Shown here in pieces: positions 49,369 to 58,125 of a stretch of DNA of 64,000 nucleotides. Source of the stretch: Paraburkholderia eburnea (GTDB lineage: Bacteria; Pseudomonadota; Gammaproteobacteria; Burkholderiales; Burkholderiaceae); NCBI RefSeq assembly GCF_002917095.1, contig NZ_PQGA01000010.1, positions 124,001 to 188,000 on the forward strand. The letters are read 5' to 3'. Every line of letters starts with the position of its first letter. The stretch's first letter is position 1. Position numbers and translations under genes: made by a program. Below the pieces are notes generated by a model, which ran no database searches, was not told the DNA's origin, and saw only the letters and a list, made by a program, of their open reading frames with translations.

Positions 49369-49432
49369 GCATTTTTAAGGCCGCCGGTCTCGCAGACACG
49401 ATTTGCGGACTACGCGCCGGGAGAAAGACACC

Positions 49433-50221
49433 GTGAACCGATCGCTCTACATCGCCGCCACCGGCATGAACGCCCAGCAGGCGCAGATGGACGTGATCTC
49501 GAACAACCTCGCGAACGTGAGCACCAACGGCTTCAAGGGTTCGCGCGCCGTGTTCGAGGACCTCATGTACCAGACGCTGCGTCAGCCGGGCGCGAACTCC
49601 ACGCAGACCACCGAGATGGCCTCCGGCAGCCAGGTCGGCACCGGCGTGCAGCAGGTCGCGACCGAGCGCCTCTACACGCAGGGCAACCTGCAGCAGACCG
49701 GCAACTCGAAGGACGTGGCGATCAACGGCGCGGGCTTCTTCCAGGTGCAGATGCCCGACGGCACGACGCAGTACACGCGCGACGGCTCGTTCCAGACCAA
49801 CTCGCAGGGCCAGCTCGTGACGTCGAGCGGCTATCCGGTGATGCCCGCCATCACGGTGCCTGCCAACGCCACCTCGCTGACCATCGGCAGCGACGGCGTG
49901 GTGACGGTGACGACGCCGGGCTCCACCGGCAACACGACGATCGGCTCGCTGCAGGTCGCCATGTTCATCAACCCGGCCGGCCTGCAGAGCAACGGCGAGA
50001 ACCTGGTGTCGGAGACGGCTTCGTCGGGTGCGCCCACGGTGACGACGCCGGGGCTGAACGGCTCGGGCACGCTCAACCAGGGCTATGTCGAGTCGTCGAA
50101 CGTGAACGTGGTGCAGGAACTCGTGAACATGATCGAGACGCAGCGCGCTTACGAAATCAACAGCAAGGCGCTGACGACGTCCGACCAGATGCTCCAGACC
50201 TTGAGCCAGATGCAGGTCTAA
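49433..50221 (+). CDS. flgG: Flagellar distal rod protein FlgG
   Basis: 262 residues from a GTG with GGGAGA 9 nt upstream. NRSLYIAATGMNAQQAQMDVISNNLANVSTNGFKGSRAVFEDLMYQ is the FlgG start; VAINGAGFFQVQMPDGTTQYTRDGSFQTNSQGQLV the core; and YVESSNVNVVQELVNMIETQRAYEINSKALTTSDQMLQTLSQM the C-terminal D0 helix. It forms the drive shaft that crosses the P and L rings. Normal length. Confidence 0.98.
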   Translation: MNRSLYIAATGMNAQQAQMDVISNNLANVSTNGFKGSRAVFEDLMYQTLRQPGANSTQTTEMASGSQVGTGVQQVATERLYTQGNLQQTGNSKDVAINGAGFFQVQMPDGTTQYTRDGSFQTNSQGQLVTSSGYPVMPAITVPANATSLTIGSDGVVTVTTPGSTGNTTIGSLQVAMFINPAGLQSNGENLVSETASSGAPTVTTPGLNGSGTLNQGYVESSNVNVVQELVNMIETQRAYEINSKALTTSDQMLQTLSQMQV

Positions 50222-50316
50222 GTCCGGGTCTAAGTTCAAGTCGCGGAGACACTTCCGGCGCCGCCGGGAACCTGAAGCAACAGTAATAGCAGCACGCAAT
50301 AGAAGTGGTGAGGAAC

Positions 50317-51042
50317 ATGGGCCAGTCCGTTCAATTCAACTCTCGCTCGCGGCAGCAGCCAGTGCGCCGGACGATGCCGCGCGCCGCGATGGCGACGGTG
50401 TCGCTCGCGCTCGCCGCGCTGGCGGGCTGCGCCTATGTGCCGAACCGGCAGCCGATCGTGCAGCAGCCGATGACGGCCGTGCCGCCGCCGCCGCCCGTCA
50501 ACAGCTCGCCGGGTTCGATCTACAACCCCGGCTACGTGGGGCGGCCGCTCTTCGAGGACCAGCGCCCGCGCAATACCGGCGACATCCTCACCATCGTCAT
50601 CTCGGAAAACATCAACGCGACCAAGTCCTCGGGCGCGAACACCAAGCGCGGCAGCACCACGAGCTTTTCGGGCACCGCGAACTTCCTGCCGGGCGTCTTC
50701 AACCGCGCGAACCTGAATTCCCAGGGCGCGAACCAGTTCGACGCGACGGGCGGCGCGAACGCGTCGAACACCTTCACGGGCGTCATCACCGTGACGGTCA
50801 CGAACGTGCTGCCCAACGGCAACCTGGTGGTGTCGGGCGAAAAGCAGATGCTCATCAACCAGGGCAATGAGTACGTGCGCTTTTCCGGCGTCGTGAATCC
50901 GAACACTGTTGCCGGAGACAACTCCGTGCTCTCGACCGACGTTGCCGACGCGAAGATCGAATACTCCGCGAAAGGCGTAATCGACGAAGCCGAGACCATG
51001 GGCTGGCTGCAACGCTTTTTCCTGAATGTCGCACCATGGTAA
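50317..51042 (+). CDS. flgH: Flagellar L-ring lipoprotein FlgH
   Basis: 241 residues from the ATG at 50317 with GAGG upstream; a GTG at 50305 is possible. Lipoprotein signal: basic NSRSRQQPVRRTMPRAA, hydrophobic MATVSLALAALAGC with the lipobox Cys. The mature protein has NPGYVGRPLFEDQRPRNTGDILTIVISENINATKSS and VTNVLPNGNLVVSGEKQMLINQGNEYVRFSGVVNP, the L-ring family blocks. It forms the outer-membrane bushing. The end overlaps flgI by 7 bases. Confidence 0.97.
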   Translation: MGQSVQFNSRSRQQPVRRTMPRAAMATVSLALAALAGCAYVPNRQPIVQQPMTAVPPPPPVNSSPGSIYNPGYVGRPLFEDQRPRNTGDILTIVISENINATKSSGANTKRGSTTSFSGTANFLPGVFNRANLNSQGANQFDATGGANASNTFTGVITVTVTNVLPNGNLVVSGEKQMLINQGNEYVRFSGVVNPNTVAGDNSVLSTDVADAKIEYSAKGVIDEAETMGWLQRFFLNVAPW

Positions 51043-52235
51043 AGATCCGTTTCCAGCGCACGCGCCGCTCGCGCGCGAAAGACCTGCTGGCCGCCTTCGG
51101 CGTGGTGGCGGGCTTCGTGGTCGCGTGTTCGGCGCTGCTGACTTACGCGACGCCCGCGCGCGCCGAGCGCGTGAAAGACCTCGTCACCTTCGCGGGCGTG
51201 CGCGACAACCCGCTGATCGGCTATGGCCTCGTGGTGGGTCTGGACGGCACGGGCGACCAGACGACCCAGGCGCCGTTCACGACGCAGACGCTCGCGAACA
51301 TGCTCGCGAACCTCGGCATCTCGATCAACAACACGTCGAGCTCGACGGGTTCCTCGCAGACGCTCAACAACATGCAGCTGAAGAACGTCGCGGCCGTGAT
51401 CGTGACGGCGACGCTGCCGCCGTTCGCGCGTCCGGGCGAGCAGATCGACGTGACGGTGTCGTCGCTGGCGAACGCCAAGAGCATTCGCGGCGGCACGCTG
51501 CTGCTCACGCCGCTCAAGGGCGCGGACGGCCAGGTCTACGCGCTGGCCCAGGGCAACGTGGCGGTGGGCGGCGCGGGCGCGTCGGCCAACGGCAGCAGGG
51601 TGCAGGTGAACCAGCTCGCGGCGGGCCGCATCTCGTCGGGCGCGACGGTCGAGCGCGCGGTGCCTTCGCCGGTTTCGCAGCCCGGCGGCCTGCTGCAGAT
51701 GGAAGTCAACGACATGGATTACGACACGACGCAGCGCATCGTGGCGGCGGTCAACAATGAGTTCGGCGCGGGCACGGCGGCGGCGGTCGACGGCCGCACG
51801 ATCCAGGTGCGCGGTCCCGGCGATCCGGCCTCGCAGGTGGGCTTCATCGCGCAGATCCAGAATCTCGACGTGCGCCCGGCGCAGCCGGCGGCAAAGGTGA
51901 TCCTCAACGCGCGCACCGGCTCGATCGTCATGAACCAGATGGTTACGCTGGAATCGTGCGCGGTGGCGCACGGCAATCTTTCGGTGGTCGTGAACACGCA
52001 GACGGCGGTAAGCCAGCCGGGCGCGTTCTCCAACGGGCAAACGGTCGCGGCACGCCAGTCGCAGATCCAGCTCAAGCAGGACAACGGCGCGCTCAAGCTC
52101 GTGACGGCGGGCGCCAATCTCGCGGAAGTCGTGAAGGCGCTCAACGCGCTCGGCGCGACACCGGCGGATCTGATGTCGATCCTGCAGGCGATGAAGGCGG
52201 CGGGCGCTTTGCGTGCCGACCTCGAAATTATCTAA
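51036..52235 (+). CDS. flgI: Flagellar P-ring protein FlgI
   Basis: 399 residues. N-terminal Sec signal: MVKIRFQRTRRSRAKDLLAAFG then a hydrophobic VVAGFVVACSALLTYA, cleaved near ARAERVKDL. ERVKDLVTFAGVRDNPLIGYGLVVGLDGTGDQT is the family signature, with MLANLGISINN and QLKNVAAVIVTATLPPFARPGEQIDVTVSSLANAKSIRGGTLLLTPLKG following. It forms the periplasmic ring round the rod with help from FlgA. It overlaps flgH by 7 bases, which suggests translational coupling. Confidence 0.97.
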   Translation: MVKIRFQRTRRSRAKDLLAAFGVVAGFVVACSALLTYATPARAERVKDLVTFAGVRDNPLIGYGLVVGLDGTGDQTTQAPFTTQTLANMLANLGISINNTSSSTGSSQTLNNMQLKNVAAVIVTATLPPFARPGEQIDVTVSSLANAKSIRGGTLLLTPLKGADGQVYALAQGNVAVGGAGASANGSRVQVNQLAAGRISSGATVERAVPSPVSQPGGLLQMEVNDMDYDTTQRIVAAVNNEFGAGTAAAVDGRTIQVRGPGDPASQVGFIAQIQNLDVRPAQPAAKVILNARTGSIVMNQMVTLESCAVAHGNLSVVVNTQTAVSQPGAFSNGQTVAARQSQIQLKQDNGALKLVTAGANLAEVVKALNALGATPADLMSILQAMKAAGALRADLEII

Positions 52236-52246
52236 GGACGTGAAAA

Positions 52247-53245
52247 ATGGATAACTCGAATATCGGCAACGGCAATCTCGACCTCACGAACCGCTTCGCG
52301 CTGGACGTGCAGGGCTTCGACGCGATGCGCGCGGCGGCCAACGCTTCGCCGCAGCAGGGCGTCAAGGCGGCCGCCAAGCAGTTCGACGCCGTGTTCACGC
52401 AGATGATGCTCAAGAGTATGCGCGATGCGACGCCCTCGGACGGCCCGCTCGACTCCAACGACGGCGCGCAGTTCCAGTCGATGATGGATCAGCAGCTCGC
52501 GCAGCAGATGTCGAACAAGGGCATCGGCGTGGCCAATGCCATGATCAAACAGCTCATGCGCAGCATGGGCGGCGATTCCAGCGGCGCCGGTGGTGCAGGC
52601 GGCGCGGGCGGCATCGCCGGCGCGATGCAGGGCCTGTCGGGTTCGGCCGGCAGCGGCAACGAAGGCAACATGGCGATGCTCAGCGCGCTTGGCCGCGCCT
52701 ACGGCAACGCCTCGGCGAACGGCGCGCTCGGCAAGGGCGCGGGCTGGGACGCCAACAGCGCGCTCACGCCGGCCGTGCGCAGCAGCGGCGACGACAAGGT
52801 CGACGCCTTCGTCAACAAGCTCGCCAACGCCGCGCAGCAGGCCAGCGCGTCCACCGGCATTCCGGCGCGCTTCATCGTCGGCCAGGCCGCGCTCGAATCG
52901 GGCTGGGGCAAGCGCGAGATCATGAAGGCGGACGGCTCGACCAGCCACAACGTATTCGGCATCAAGGCGGGCAAGGACTGGACCGGCAAGACCGTCTCGA
53001 CCATGACCACCGAGTACGTGGATGGCACGCCGCATCGCGTGGTGGAGAAGTTCCGCGCCTACGACTCGTACGAAGACGCGATGAGCGACTACGCCAACGT
53101 GCTCAAGAGCAATCCGCGCTACGCCTCGGTCATCAACGGCTCGCGCAGCGCCGAGAGCTTCGCGCAGGGCATGCAGCGCGCCGGTTACGCGACCGACCCG
53201 CACTACGCGAAAAAGCTCATGTCGATCATGCAGCGCATGGCCTGA
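52247..53245 (+). CDS. flgJ: Flagellar rod-capping muramidase FlgJ
   Basis: 332 residues. The N-terminal half is the rod-cap domain (KAAAKQFDAVFTQMMLKSMRDATP, MMDQQLAQQMSNKGIGVANAMIKQLMR). A Gly/Ala/Ser linker (about 108-180) follows. The C-terminal half is a glucosaminidase-type peptidoglycan hydrolase with the catalytic Glu at about 217 in GQAALESGWGKREI and AKDWTGK-type GIKAGKDWTGKTV. It opens the cell wall for the rod. Last gene of the flgB operon. Confidence 0.97.
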   Translation: MDNSNIGNGNLDLTNRFALDVQGFDAMRAAANASPQQGVKAAAKQFDAVFTQMMLKSMRDATPSDGPLDSNDGAQFQSMMDQQLAQQMSNKGIGVANAMIKQLMRSMGGDSSGAGGAGGAGGIAGAMQGLSGSAGSGNEGNMAMLSALGRAYGNASANGALGKGAGWDANSALTPAVRSSGDDKVDAFVNKLANAAQQASASTGIPARFIVGQAALESGWGKREIMKADGSTSHNVFGIKAGKDWTGKTVSTMTTEYVDGTPHRVVEKFRAYDSYEDAMSDYANVLKSNPRYASVINGSRSAESFAQGMQRAGYATDPHYAKKLMSIMQRMA

Positions 53246-53559
53246 TCCGCCGATCATTTCCTGATGCACCGCGCATAATATGTCGCGTGCCCTGTTCCGT
53301 GGCAGCAAACGTTGCCTTGGCGACGTTATGTCCGATTTGGCGAGCGATCGCGGCGCGATCGCGAAGGAAAGACGTCCGGCGCCTGCCGGACCGATTCGCG
53401 GATCGCAGAATTTTTCCGCGGAGCCCCTAAATTTCCGCGTCGTCCTGCCGCTAATGCAGGCGAGATCCAAAAGAATCAGGGGCGGCGAAGACCGCCCGGA
53501 CGGCGCGCGACGAGACCTTTCGTGGCGCGCCGGCATGTCCACGAAATTCCGGCAAGCCG
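53246..53559. other. Intergenic region between flgJ and ycgR
   Basis: 314 bp. No gene is convincing. It contains a sigma-28 promoter at 53428-53454 for ycgR. GATCGCG/CGCGATC near 53345-53361 is a further small inverted repeat. There is no classic terminator for the flgB operon. Confidence 0.6.
53428..53454 (+). promoter_or_regulatory. Sigma-28 promoter of ycgR
   Basis: TAAATTTC-N11-GCCGCTAA (-35 at 53428-53435, -10 at 53447-53454), 105 nt before the ycgR ATG. It fits the local late-promoter pattern. Confidence 0.75.
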
Positions 53560-54315
53560 ATGAATACCGCTCAGTCGAATCAACAGGAAGAAGTCGATGG
53601 CGAAAGCCCCGACTATGGCCGTCGCAACCCGCTCGAAGTCGGGGTGCAGTTGCGCAATCTCGCCAATCGCGGCGACTTCCTGACCTTGCAATACCGCGCA
53701 GGCCAACTGGTCACGCGCATCCTCGACGTCAATACGCGCGAGCGCACGTTCACGTTCGACTGGGGCGGCGTGTCCGAGCAGAACCGCGAGGTGCTTGCGC
53801 AGCAGACGTGCCAGTTCCATGCCTCGCCGGACGGCGTGCGCGTGGAATTCACCACCGGCACGCCGCGCGAAACGGTGTACGAAGGGCGTCCCGCCTTCGA
53901 GGCCACGTTCCCCGAAGTGCTCTACTACGTGCAGCGCCGCGAATATTTCCGCGTCGATACGCCGGTGATGGAGCCGTGCATCGTGCGCGGCGCGCTGCCG
54001 ATGGACGGCCAGCGCTTCCAGTTCGAGGTGCACGACATCTCGTTGGGCGGTCTGGGCCTGCGCACCACGGACGAACGCGCGGCAGCGCTCGACATGGGCC
54101 TGAAGCTCGTGGACGTGGAGCTGGATCTGGGCGGTCACGGCACCTTGCGCGTCGATCTCGCGCTCATGGTGCTGCGCTTCATCGACCTGCCCAACGGCGA
54201 TCGCCGCTATCACCTCGGCCTGCGTTTCGATACGCTGCCGGGCGCGGCGGAAAACAGCCTGCAACGCTATATCACGCAGCTCGAAATGAAGCGGCGCGCG
54301 TTCCAGCGCGCTTAA
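53560..54315 (+). CDS. ycgR: Flagellar brake protein YcgR (c-di-GMP-binding PilZ protein)
   Basis: 251 residues. N-terminal YcgR domain (about 20-115: NPLEVGVQLRNLANRGDFLTLQYRAGQLVTRILDV). C-terminal PilZ domain with the c-di-GMP motif RREYFR at about 126-131 and DISLGGLGL near 158-166. When loaded with c-di-GMP, YcgR binds the motor and slows rotation. It lies between flgJ and flgK in a late promoter context, consistent with being made after the motor. Length is normal. Confidence 0.95.
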   Translation: MNTAQSNQQEEVDGESPDYGRRNPLEVGVQLRNLANRGDFLTLQYRAGQLVTRILDVNTRERTFTFDWGGVSEQNREVLAQQTCQFHASPDGVRVEFTTGTPRETVYEGRPAFEATFPEVLYYVQRREYFRVDTPVMEPCIVRGALPMDGQRFQFEVHDISLGGLGLRTTDERAAALDMGLKLVDVELDLGGHGTLRVDLALMVLRFIDLPNGDRRYHLGLRFDTLPGAAENSLQRYITQLEMKRRAFQRA

Positions 54316-54621
54316 ACACTCGCCGCGGCGGCATCGCTGCGGCGGCGGCCATCGTGGCTGCTGCCGCGCCTGCGGCAACGCTCGGGGCGCTCCACGCCCG
54401 CAGACTTCGCGGCGCGCCGTTCGCGTGTGCCGCACGCATTTCCGATGCGCCGCCCATGCGCGCACGGCGGGATGCAACACGCCCCTCGCGCCAAACGTTT
54501 CCCCCGCGAAATTCTCCCTTACCGCAGCTTAATTTCGGCGCTGCGCTGCCGTTATCACATAAGTTCACCCACGCGGCCCCTCCGACCGAGACGTCGGGCA
54601 GGCCGTCCACGAGGATCATGC
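54316..54621. other. Intergenic region between ycgR and flgK
   Basis: 306 bp, very GC-rich for its first 200 bp (Ala/Arg-like codons without a supported frame). The sigma-28 promoter of flgK is at 54529-54555; a GAGGAT region precedes the flgK ATG. Confidence 0.6.
54529..54555 (+). promoter_or_regulatory. Sigma-28 promoter of flgK-flgL
   Basis: TTAATTTC-N11-GCCGTTAT (-35 at 54529-54536, -10 at 54548-54555), 67 nt before the flgK ATG. Confidence 0.8.
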
Positions 54622-56640
54622 ATGTCCAACATTTTCTCGATCGGTCTCTCCGGGTTGCAGGCGGCCCAGATCGGCATCGCCACAGCCGGCGAGAACATCA
54701 GCAATTCGTCGACCGCGGGCTACAACGTGGAAAGCGCGGTGTACAGCGAGGCGAACGGCCAGGCGACCAGCTCGGGTTATATCGGCGGCGGCGTCAACAC
54801 GGCGACCGTGCAGCGCGCCTATAGCCAGTACATCACGACCGCGCTCAACAACGCGCAGTCGACCAACGGCTCGCTTACCGCGTCGTACACGCTGGCGACC
54901 CAGCTCTCGAATCTCGTCGGCAGCCCGACGTCGGGCATCGCGTCGTCGATCACGTCGTTTTTCTCGGGCCTGCAGGACGTGTCGAATTCGCCGGACAGCA
55001 GCTCGGTGCGCCAGACCGCGCTGTCCGATGCGCAGACGCTCGCCGACCAGATCAACTCGGCCGGCGCGCAATACGACTCGCTGCGCCAGAGCGTGAACAC
55101 GCAGCTCACCAACGCCGTCTCGCAGATCAACACCTACTCGCAGCAGATCGCGCAGCTCAACACGCAGATCGCCACCGCGAGCGCGGGGGGACAGCAGCCG
55201 AACCAGCTGCTCGACCAGCGCGACCAGGCTGTCTCGAACCTGTCGCAACTGGTGGGCGTGCAGGTCGTGCAGAACAGTAGCGGCTATAGCGTGTTCCTCG
55301 GCAACGGCCAGCCGCTGGTGGTGAGCGGCCAGAACTACAACCTCACGACCCAGGCGTCGAGCAGCAACCCGTCGGAGCTGACCGTGGCGTGGCAGGGCCT
55401 GCCCGGCTCGACCACCGCGGCGCAGTCGCTCTCCAGCGCCGCGCTCACGGGCGGCACGGTGGGCGGCCTCGTGTCGTTCGTGCAGAACACGCTCGACCCG
55501 GCCGAATCGCAGCTTGGCGCGATCGCCACCAGCTTCGCCGCGCAGGTGAACTCGCAGAACTCGCTGGGCCTCACGCTGAGCGGCTCGGCGGGCAGCAACC
55601 TCTTCACGGTGGGCGCGCCGGTCGTCACGGGCAATCGCAACAATACGGGCACCGCGACGGTTGCCGCGACGCTCACCAACGCCGTCAGCCCGCCGACCGA
55701 CAACTACACGCTCTCGTATTCGAGCGCCTCGGGCGGCACCTGGACGCTGACCGATTCGACCACCAATACCGTGGTCGGCACGACGAACACGCAGCCGAGC
55801 GCAACCAGTCCGTTCGCGGCGGCCGGCCTCTCGATCACCTCGTCGGGCACGATGAACGACGGCGACTCGTACGCGATCCAGCCGACCGCGGGCGCGCTCG
55901 ACAGCTTCGCGGTGGCCACGAGCGATCCTTCGGCGATTGCGGCATCCGCGCCGGTGCTGGTGTCGGCCGCGACCGCCAACGCCGGCACGGCGAGCGTCAC
56001 GCAAGGCACGGTGAGCGCGGGCTACACGGTGTCCTCGACGCCCACGACGCTGACCTACACGGCGGCCACTTCCGGCACGGGCGGCACGCTTTCCGGCTTC
56101 CCGCCGAATTCGACCGTATCGGTGACGGTGCCGGGCTCCAGTTCGCCGCAGAGCTACACGATCGACGCGGCCGGCGACACGCCGGTGGACTACGACCCGA
56201 GCACGGGCGCGACCTTCACGATCACGTCGAGCACGACCGGCGACACCAACAACGTGAGCTTCACGATGACGGGCACGCCCTCGACGGGCGACACCTTCAC
56301 CATCGGCAAGAACACGAGCGGCACGCAGGACGGCCGCAACGCGCTGGCGCTCGCGAACCTGACTTCGGGCACCTCGTTTACGGACTCGCAGACGCTCACC
56401 AACGCGTACTCGAACTACGTGAACGCGATCGGCAATACGGCGAGCCAGTTGCAGGCGTCGAGCACTTCGCAGACCTCGCTCGTCACGCAGCTGACCTCGC
56501 AGCAGCAGTCGGTGCAGGGCGTGAACCTCGACGAAGAAGCGGCAAACCTGCTGCAGTACCAGCAGCTTTATCAGGCCAACAGCAAGGTGATCCAGACGGC
56601 GGCGTCGCTGTTCCAGACCTTGATCGGCATTTTCCAGTGA
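54622..56640 (+). CDS. flgK: Hook-filament junction protein FlgK (HAP1)
   Basis: 672 residues from the ATG at 54622. MSNIFSIGLSGLQAAQIGIATAGENISNSSTAGYNVESAVYSEANGQ is the FlgK N-terminus with the conserved SGLxAAQ/NISN motif. The D1 coiled coil runs to about 210. The middle is long, with many Thr/Ser/Gly residues (about 330-590). The C-terminus VNLDEEAANLLQYQQLYQANSKVIQTAASLFQTLIGIF is the family end. Longer than enteric FlgK (about 547 residues) because of the larger variable domains. Exported with FlgN. Confidence 0.97.
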   Translation: MSNIFSIGLSGLQAAQIGIATAGENISNSSTAGYNVESAVYSEANGQATSSGYIGGGVNTATVQRAYSQYITTALNNAQSTNGSLTASYTLATQLSNLVGSPTSGIASSITSFFSGLQDVSNSPDSSSVRQTALSDAQTLADQINSAGAQYDSLRQSVNTQLTNAVSQINTYSQQIAQLNTQIATASAGGQQPNQLLDQRDQAVSNLSQLVGVQVVQNSSGYSVFLGNGQPLVVSGQNYNLTTQASSSNPSELTVAWQGLPGSTTAAQSLSSAALTGGTVGGLVSFVQNTLDPAESQLGAIATSFAAQVNSQNSLGLTLSGSAGSNLFTVGAPVVTGNRNNTGTATVAATLTNAVSPPTDNYTLSYSSASGGTWTLTDSTTNTVVGTTNTQPSATSPFAAAGLSITSSGTMNDGDSYAIQPTAGALDSFAVATSDPSAIAASAPVLVSAATANAGTASVTQGTVSAGYTVSSTPTTLTYTAATSGTGGTLSGFPPNSTVSVTVPGSSSPQSYTIDAAGDTPVDYDPSTGATFTITSSTTGDTNNVSFTMTGTPSTGDTFTIGKNTSGTQDGRNALALANLTSGTSFTDSQTLTNAYSNYVNAIGNTASQLQASSTSQTSLVTQLTSQQQSVQGVNLDEEAANLLQYQQLYQANSKVIQTAASLFQTLIGIFQ

Positions 56641-56654
56641 GGCGCTGACCAACC

Positions 56655-57896
56655 ATGCGTATCGCGACTTCCCAGATTTACTCGTCGAGCCTTTCGACGA
56701 TGGAAAACCAGCAGTCCCAGCTTCTGGCTGTGCAGCAACAGATCTCGACGGGCATCGCCATCTCGAATCCGGCGGACAACCCGCTCGGCGCGGCGCAGGC
56801 CGTGCAGCTTTCGGCCACGAGCGCCAGTCTCACGCAGTACGCGAGCAACCAGAACACCGCGCTTTCGTCGCTGCAACTGGAAGACTCGACGCTCTCCAGC
56901 GTGACGACCACGCTGCAGGCGATGAGCCAGCAGATCCAGTCGGCCATCAACGGCTCGCTCAACGACTCCGACCGCCAGGCGCTGGCCAAGCAGTTGCAAG
57001 GCGAACGCAGCCAGTTGCTCACGCTCGCCAATACCACGGATGGCGCGGGCAACTACCTGTTCTCGGGCTTCCAGAGCACGTCGGCGGTGTTCACCAACCA
57101 GTCCGGCGGCGGCGTGACGTACAACGGCGACCTGGGCCAGCGCACGGTGCAGGTGGCGGGCTCGCGCTCGATCGCCATCAGCGACACGGGTGCGGCGGTG
57201 TTCCAGAGCGTGTCGTCGGTGGGCACCTCGGCGGTGGCGTCCGGCAGTCTGGGCAACCAGGGCACGGGCACGATCAGCGGCGTCACGGTGACGGACCCGA
57301 CTCAGGCGACCAATGGGCACAACATGTCGATCGTCTTCGGCGGCACGAGCGGCGCGCTCACCTACACGGTGACCGACAACACGACCCAACCCGCCACGGT
57401 GCTGGCGCAGGACCAACCGTACACGGACGGCTCGACGATCGATCTCGGTACGGGCATGAACGTGACGATCTCGGGCACGCCGGTGGCGGGCGACAATTTT
57501 TCGGTGACGCCGGCGACGGCGCCGCAGAACAGCAGCGTGTTTTCGAGTATCGATAGCGTGATCGCCGCGCTGCAAACCTCCGCGACGGGCAACCCGACCG
57601 CGACGGCGACGCTGCAAAACTCGCTGCAGGCGGGCCTCACGCAGATCGGCAATTCGACCTCGAACGTGATTACGCTGCAGGCTTCGGTGGGCGGTCGCGA
57701 GCAGGAAGTGAAGGCGCTGCAGACCGTCACGTCGACGAACTCGCTGCAGATCACGTCGAATCTCGACGATCTGGTGAGCACGGACACGGTGGCGGCGATT
57801 ACGCAGTACGAGCAGATCTCGAACGCGCTGTCGGCGTCGCAGAAGAGCTTCGCGGCCACGCAGCAGCTTTCGCTGTTCCAGTACATCAATCCTTGA
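56655..57896 (+). CDS. flgL: Hook-filament junction protein FlgL (HAP3)
   Basis: 413 residues. MRIATSQIYSSSLSTMENQQSQLLAVQQQISTGIAISNPADNPLGAAQAVQL is the FlgL/flagellin-like N-terminus. GAGNYLFSGFQSTSAVF is the FlgL hallmark (YLFSG). The C-terminus LVSTDTVAAITQYEQISNALSASQKSFAATQQLSLFQYI completes the coiled coil. It follows flgK by 14 bp and closes the operon before a strong terminator. Confidence 0.97.
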   Translation: MRIATSQIYSSSLSTMENQQSQLLAVQQQISTGIAISNPADNPLGAAQAVQLSATSASLTQYASNQNTALSSLQLEDSTLSSVTTTLQAMSQQIQSAINGSLNDSDRQALAKQLQGERSQLLTLANTTDGAGNYLFSGFQSTSAVFTNQSGGGVTYNGDLGQRTVQVAGSRSIAISDTGAAVFQSVSSVGTSAVASGSLGNQGTGTISGVTVTDPTQATNGHNMSIVFGGTSGALTYTVTDNTTQPATVLAQDQPYTDGSTIDLGTGMNVTISGTPVAGDNFSVTPATAPQNSSVFSSIDSVIAALQTSATGNPTATATLQNSLQAGLTQIGNSTSNVITLQASVGGREQEVKALQTVTSTNSLQITSNLDDLVSTDTVAAITQYEQISNALSASQKSFAATQQLSLFQYINP

Positions 57897-57926
57897 TGGC
57901 CTGAGGTAGCGGGTTGGCGTTGGAAA

Positions 57927-57967
57927 AAACGGCGGCAGGCCTTGGGGCCTGCCGCCGTTTGTGTTTT
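57927..57967 (+). terminator. Strong terminator after flgL
   Basis: AAACGGCGGCAGGCC (57927-57941) and GGCCTGCCGCCGTTT (57946-57960) form a 15-bp perfect stem with a TTGG loop; GTGTTTTTG follows. It ends the flgKL transcript and isolates the fic gene. Confidence 0.92.
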
Positions 57968-57984
57968 TGGGGCTGATTGCCTGG

Positions 57985-58122
57985 AACCCTACTTCAAACC
58001 CTACAGGGAACTCTACATAGATTTCGATGTAGAATGTGAAAAACTAATAATATTCAACGATATAGGTGATTAATTTTCGCCCTCTGAACCCTACTTGAAA
58101 CTCTACTCGTAACCCTCTCGGA
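57985..58122 (+). repeat. Two arrays of 12-bp direct repeats upstream of the fic gene
   Basis: The 8-mer AACYCTAC recurs with an exact 12-bp period: 57985, 57997 and 58009, then 58087, 58099 and a diverged copy AACCCTCT at 58111, up to 4 bp before the fic ATG. A palindromic CTACAT-N8-ATGTAG (58013-58032) overlaps the first array. The AT-rich 66 bp in between (58033-58086) could hold the promoter. This has the look of a multi-site operator. Confidence 0.75.
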
Positions 58123-58125
58123 CAA

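Noticed and set aside
54616..56652. A 678-codon frame antisense to flgK
   Set aside because: Arg/Ala-rich shadow of flgK; no start signal or recognisable motif.
57985..58122. CRISPR-like interpretation of the 12-bp repeats
   Set aside because: Repeats are only 8 conserved bases with 4-bp spacers and there are no cas genes; an operator fits better.
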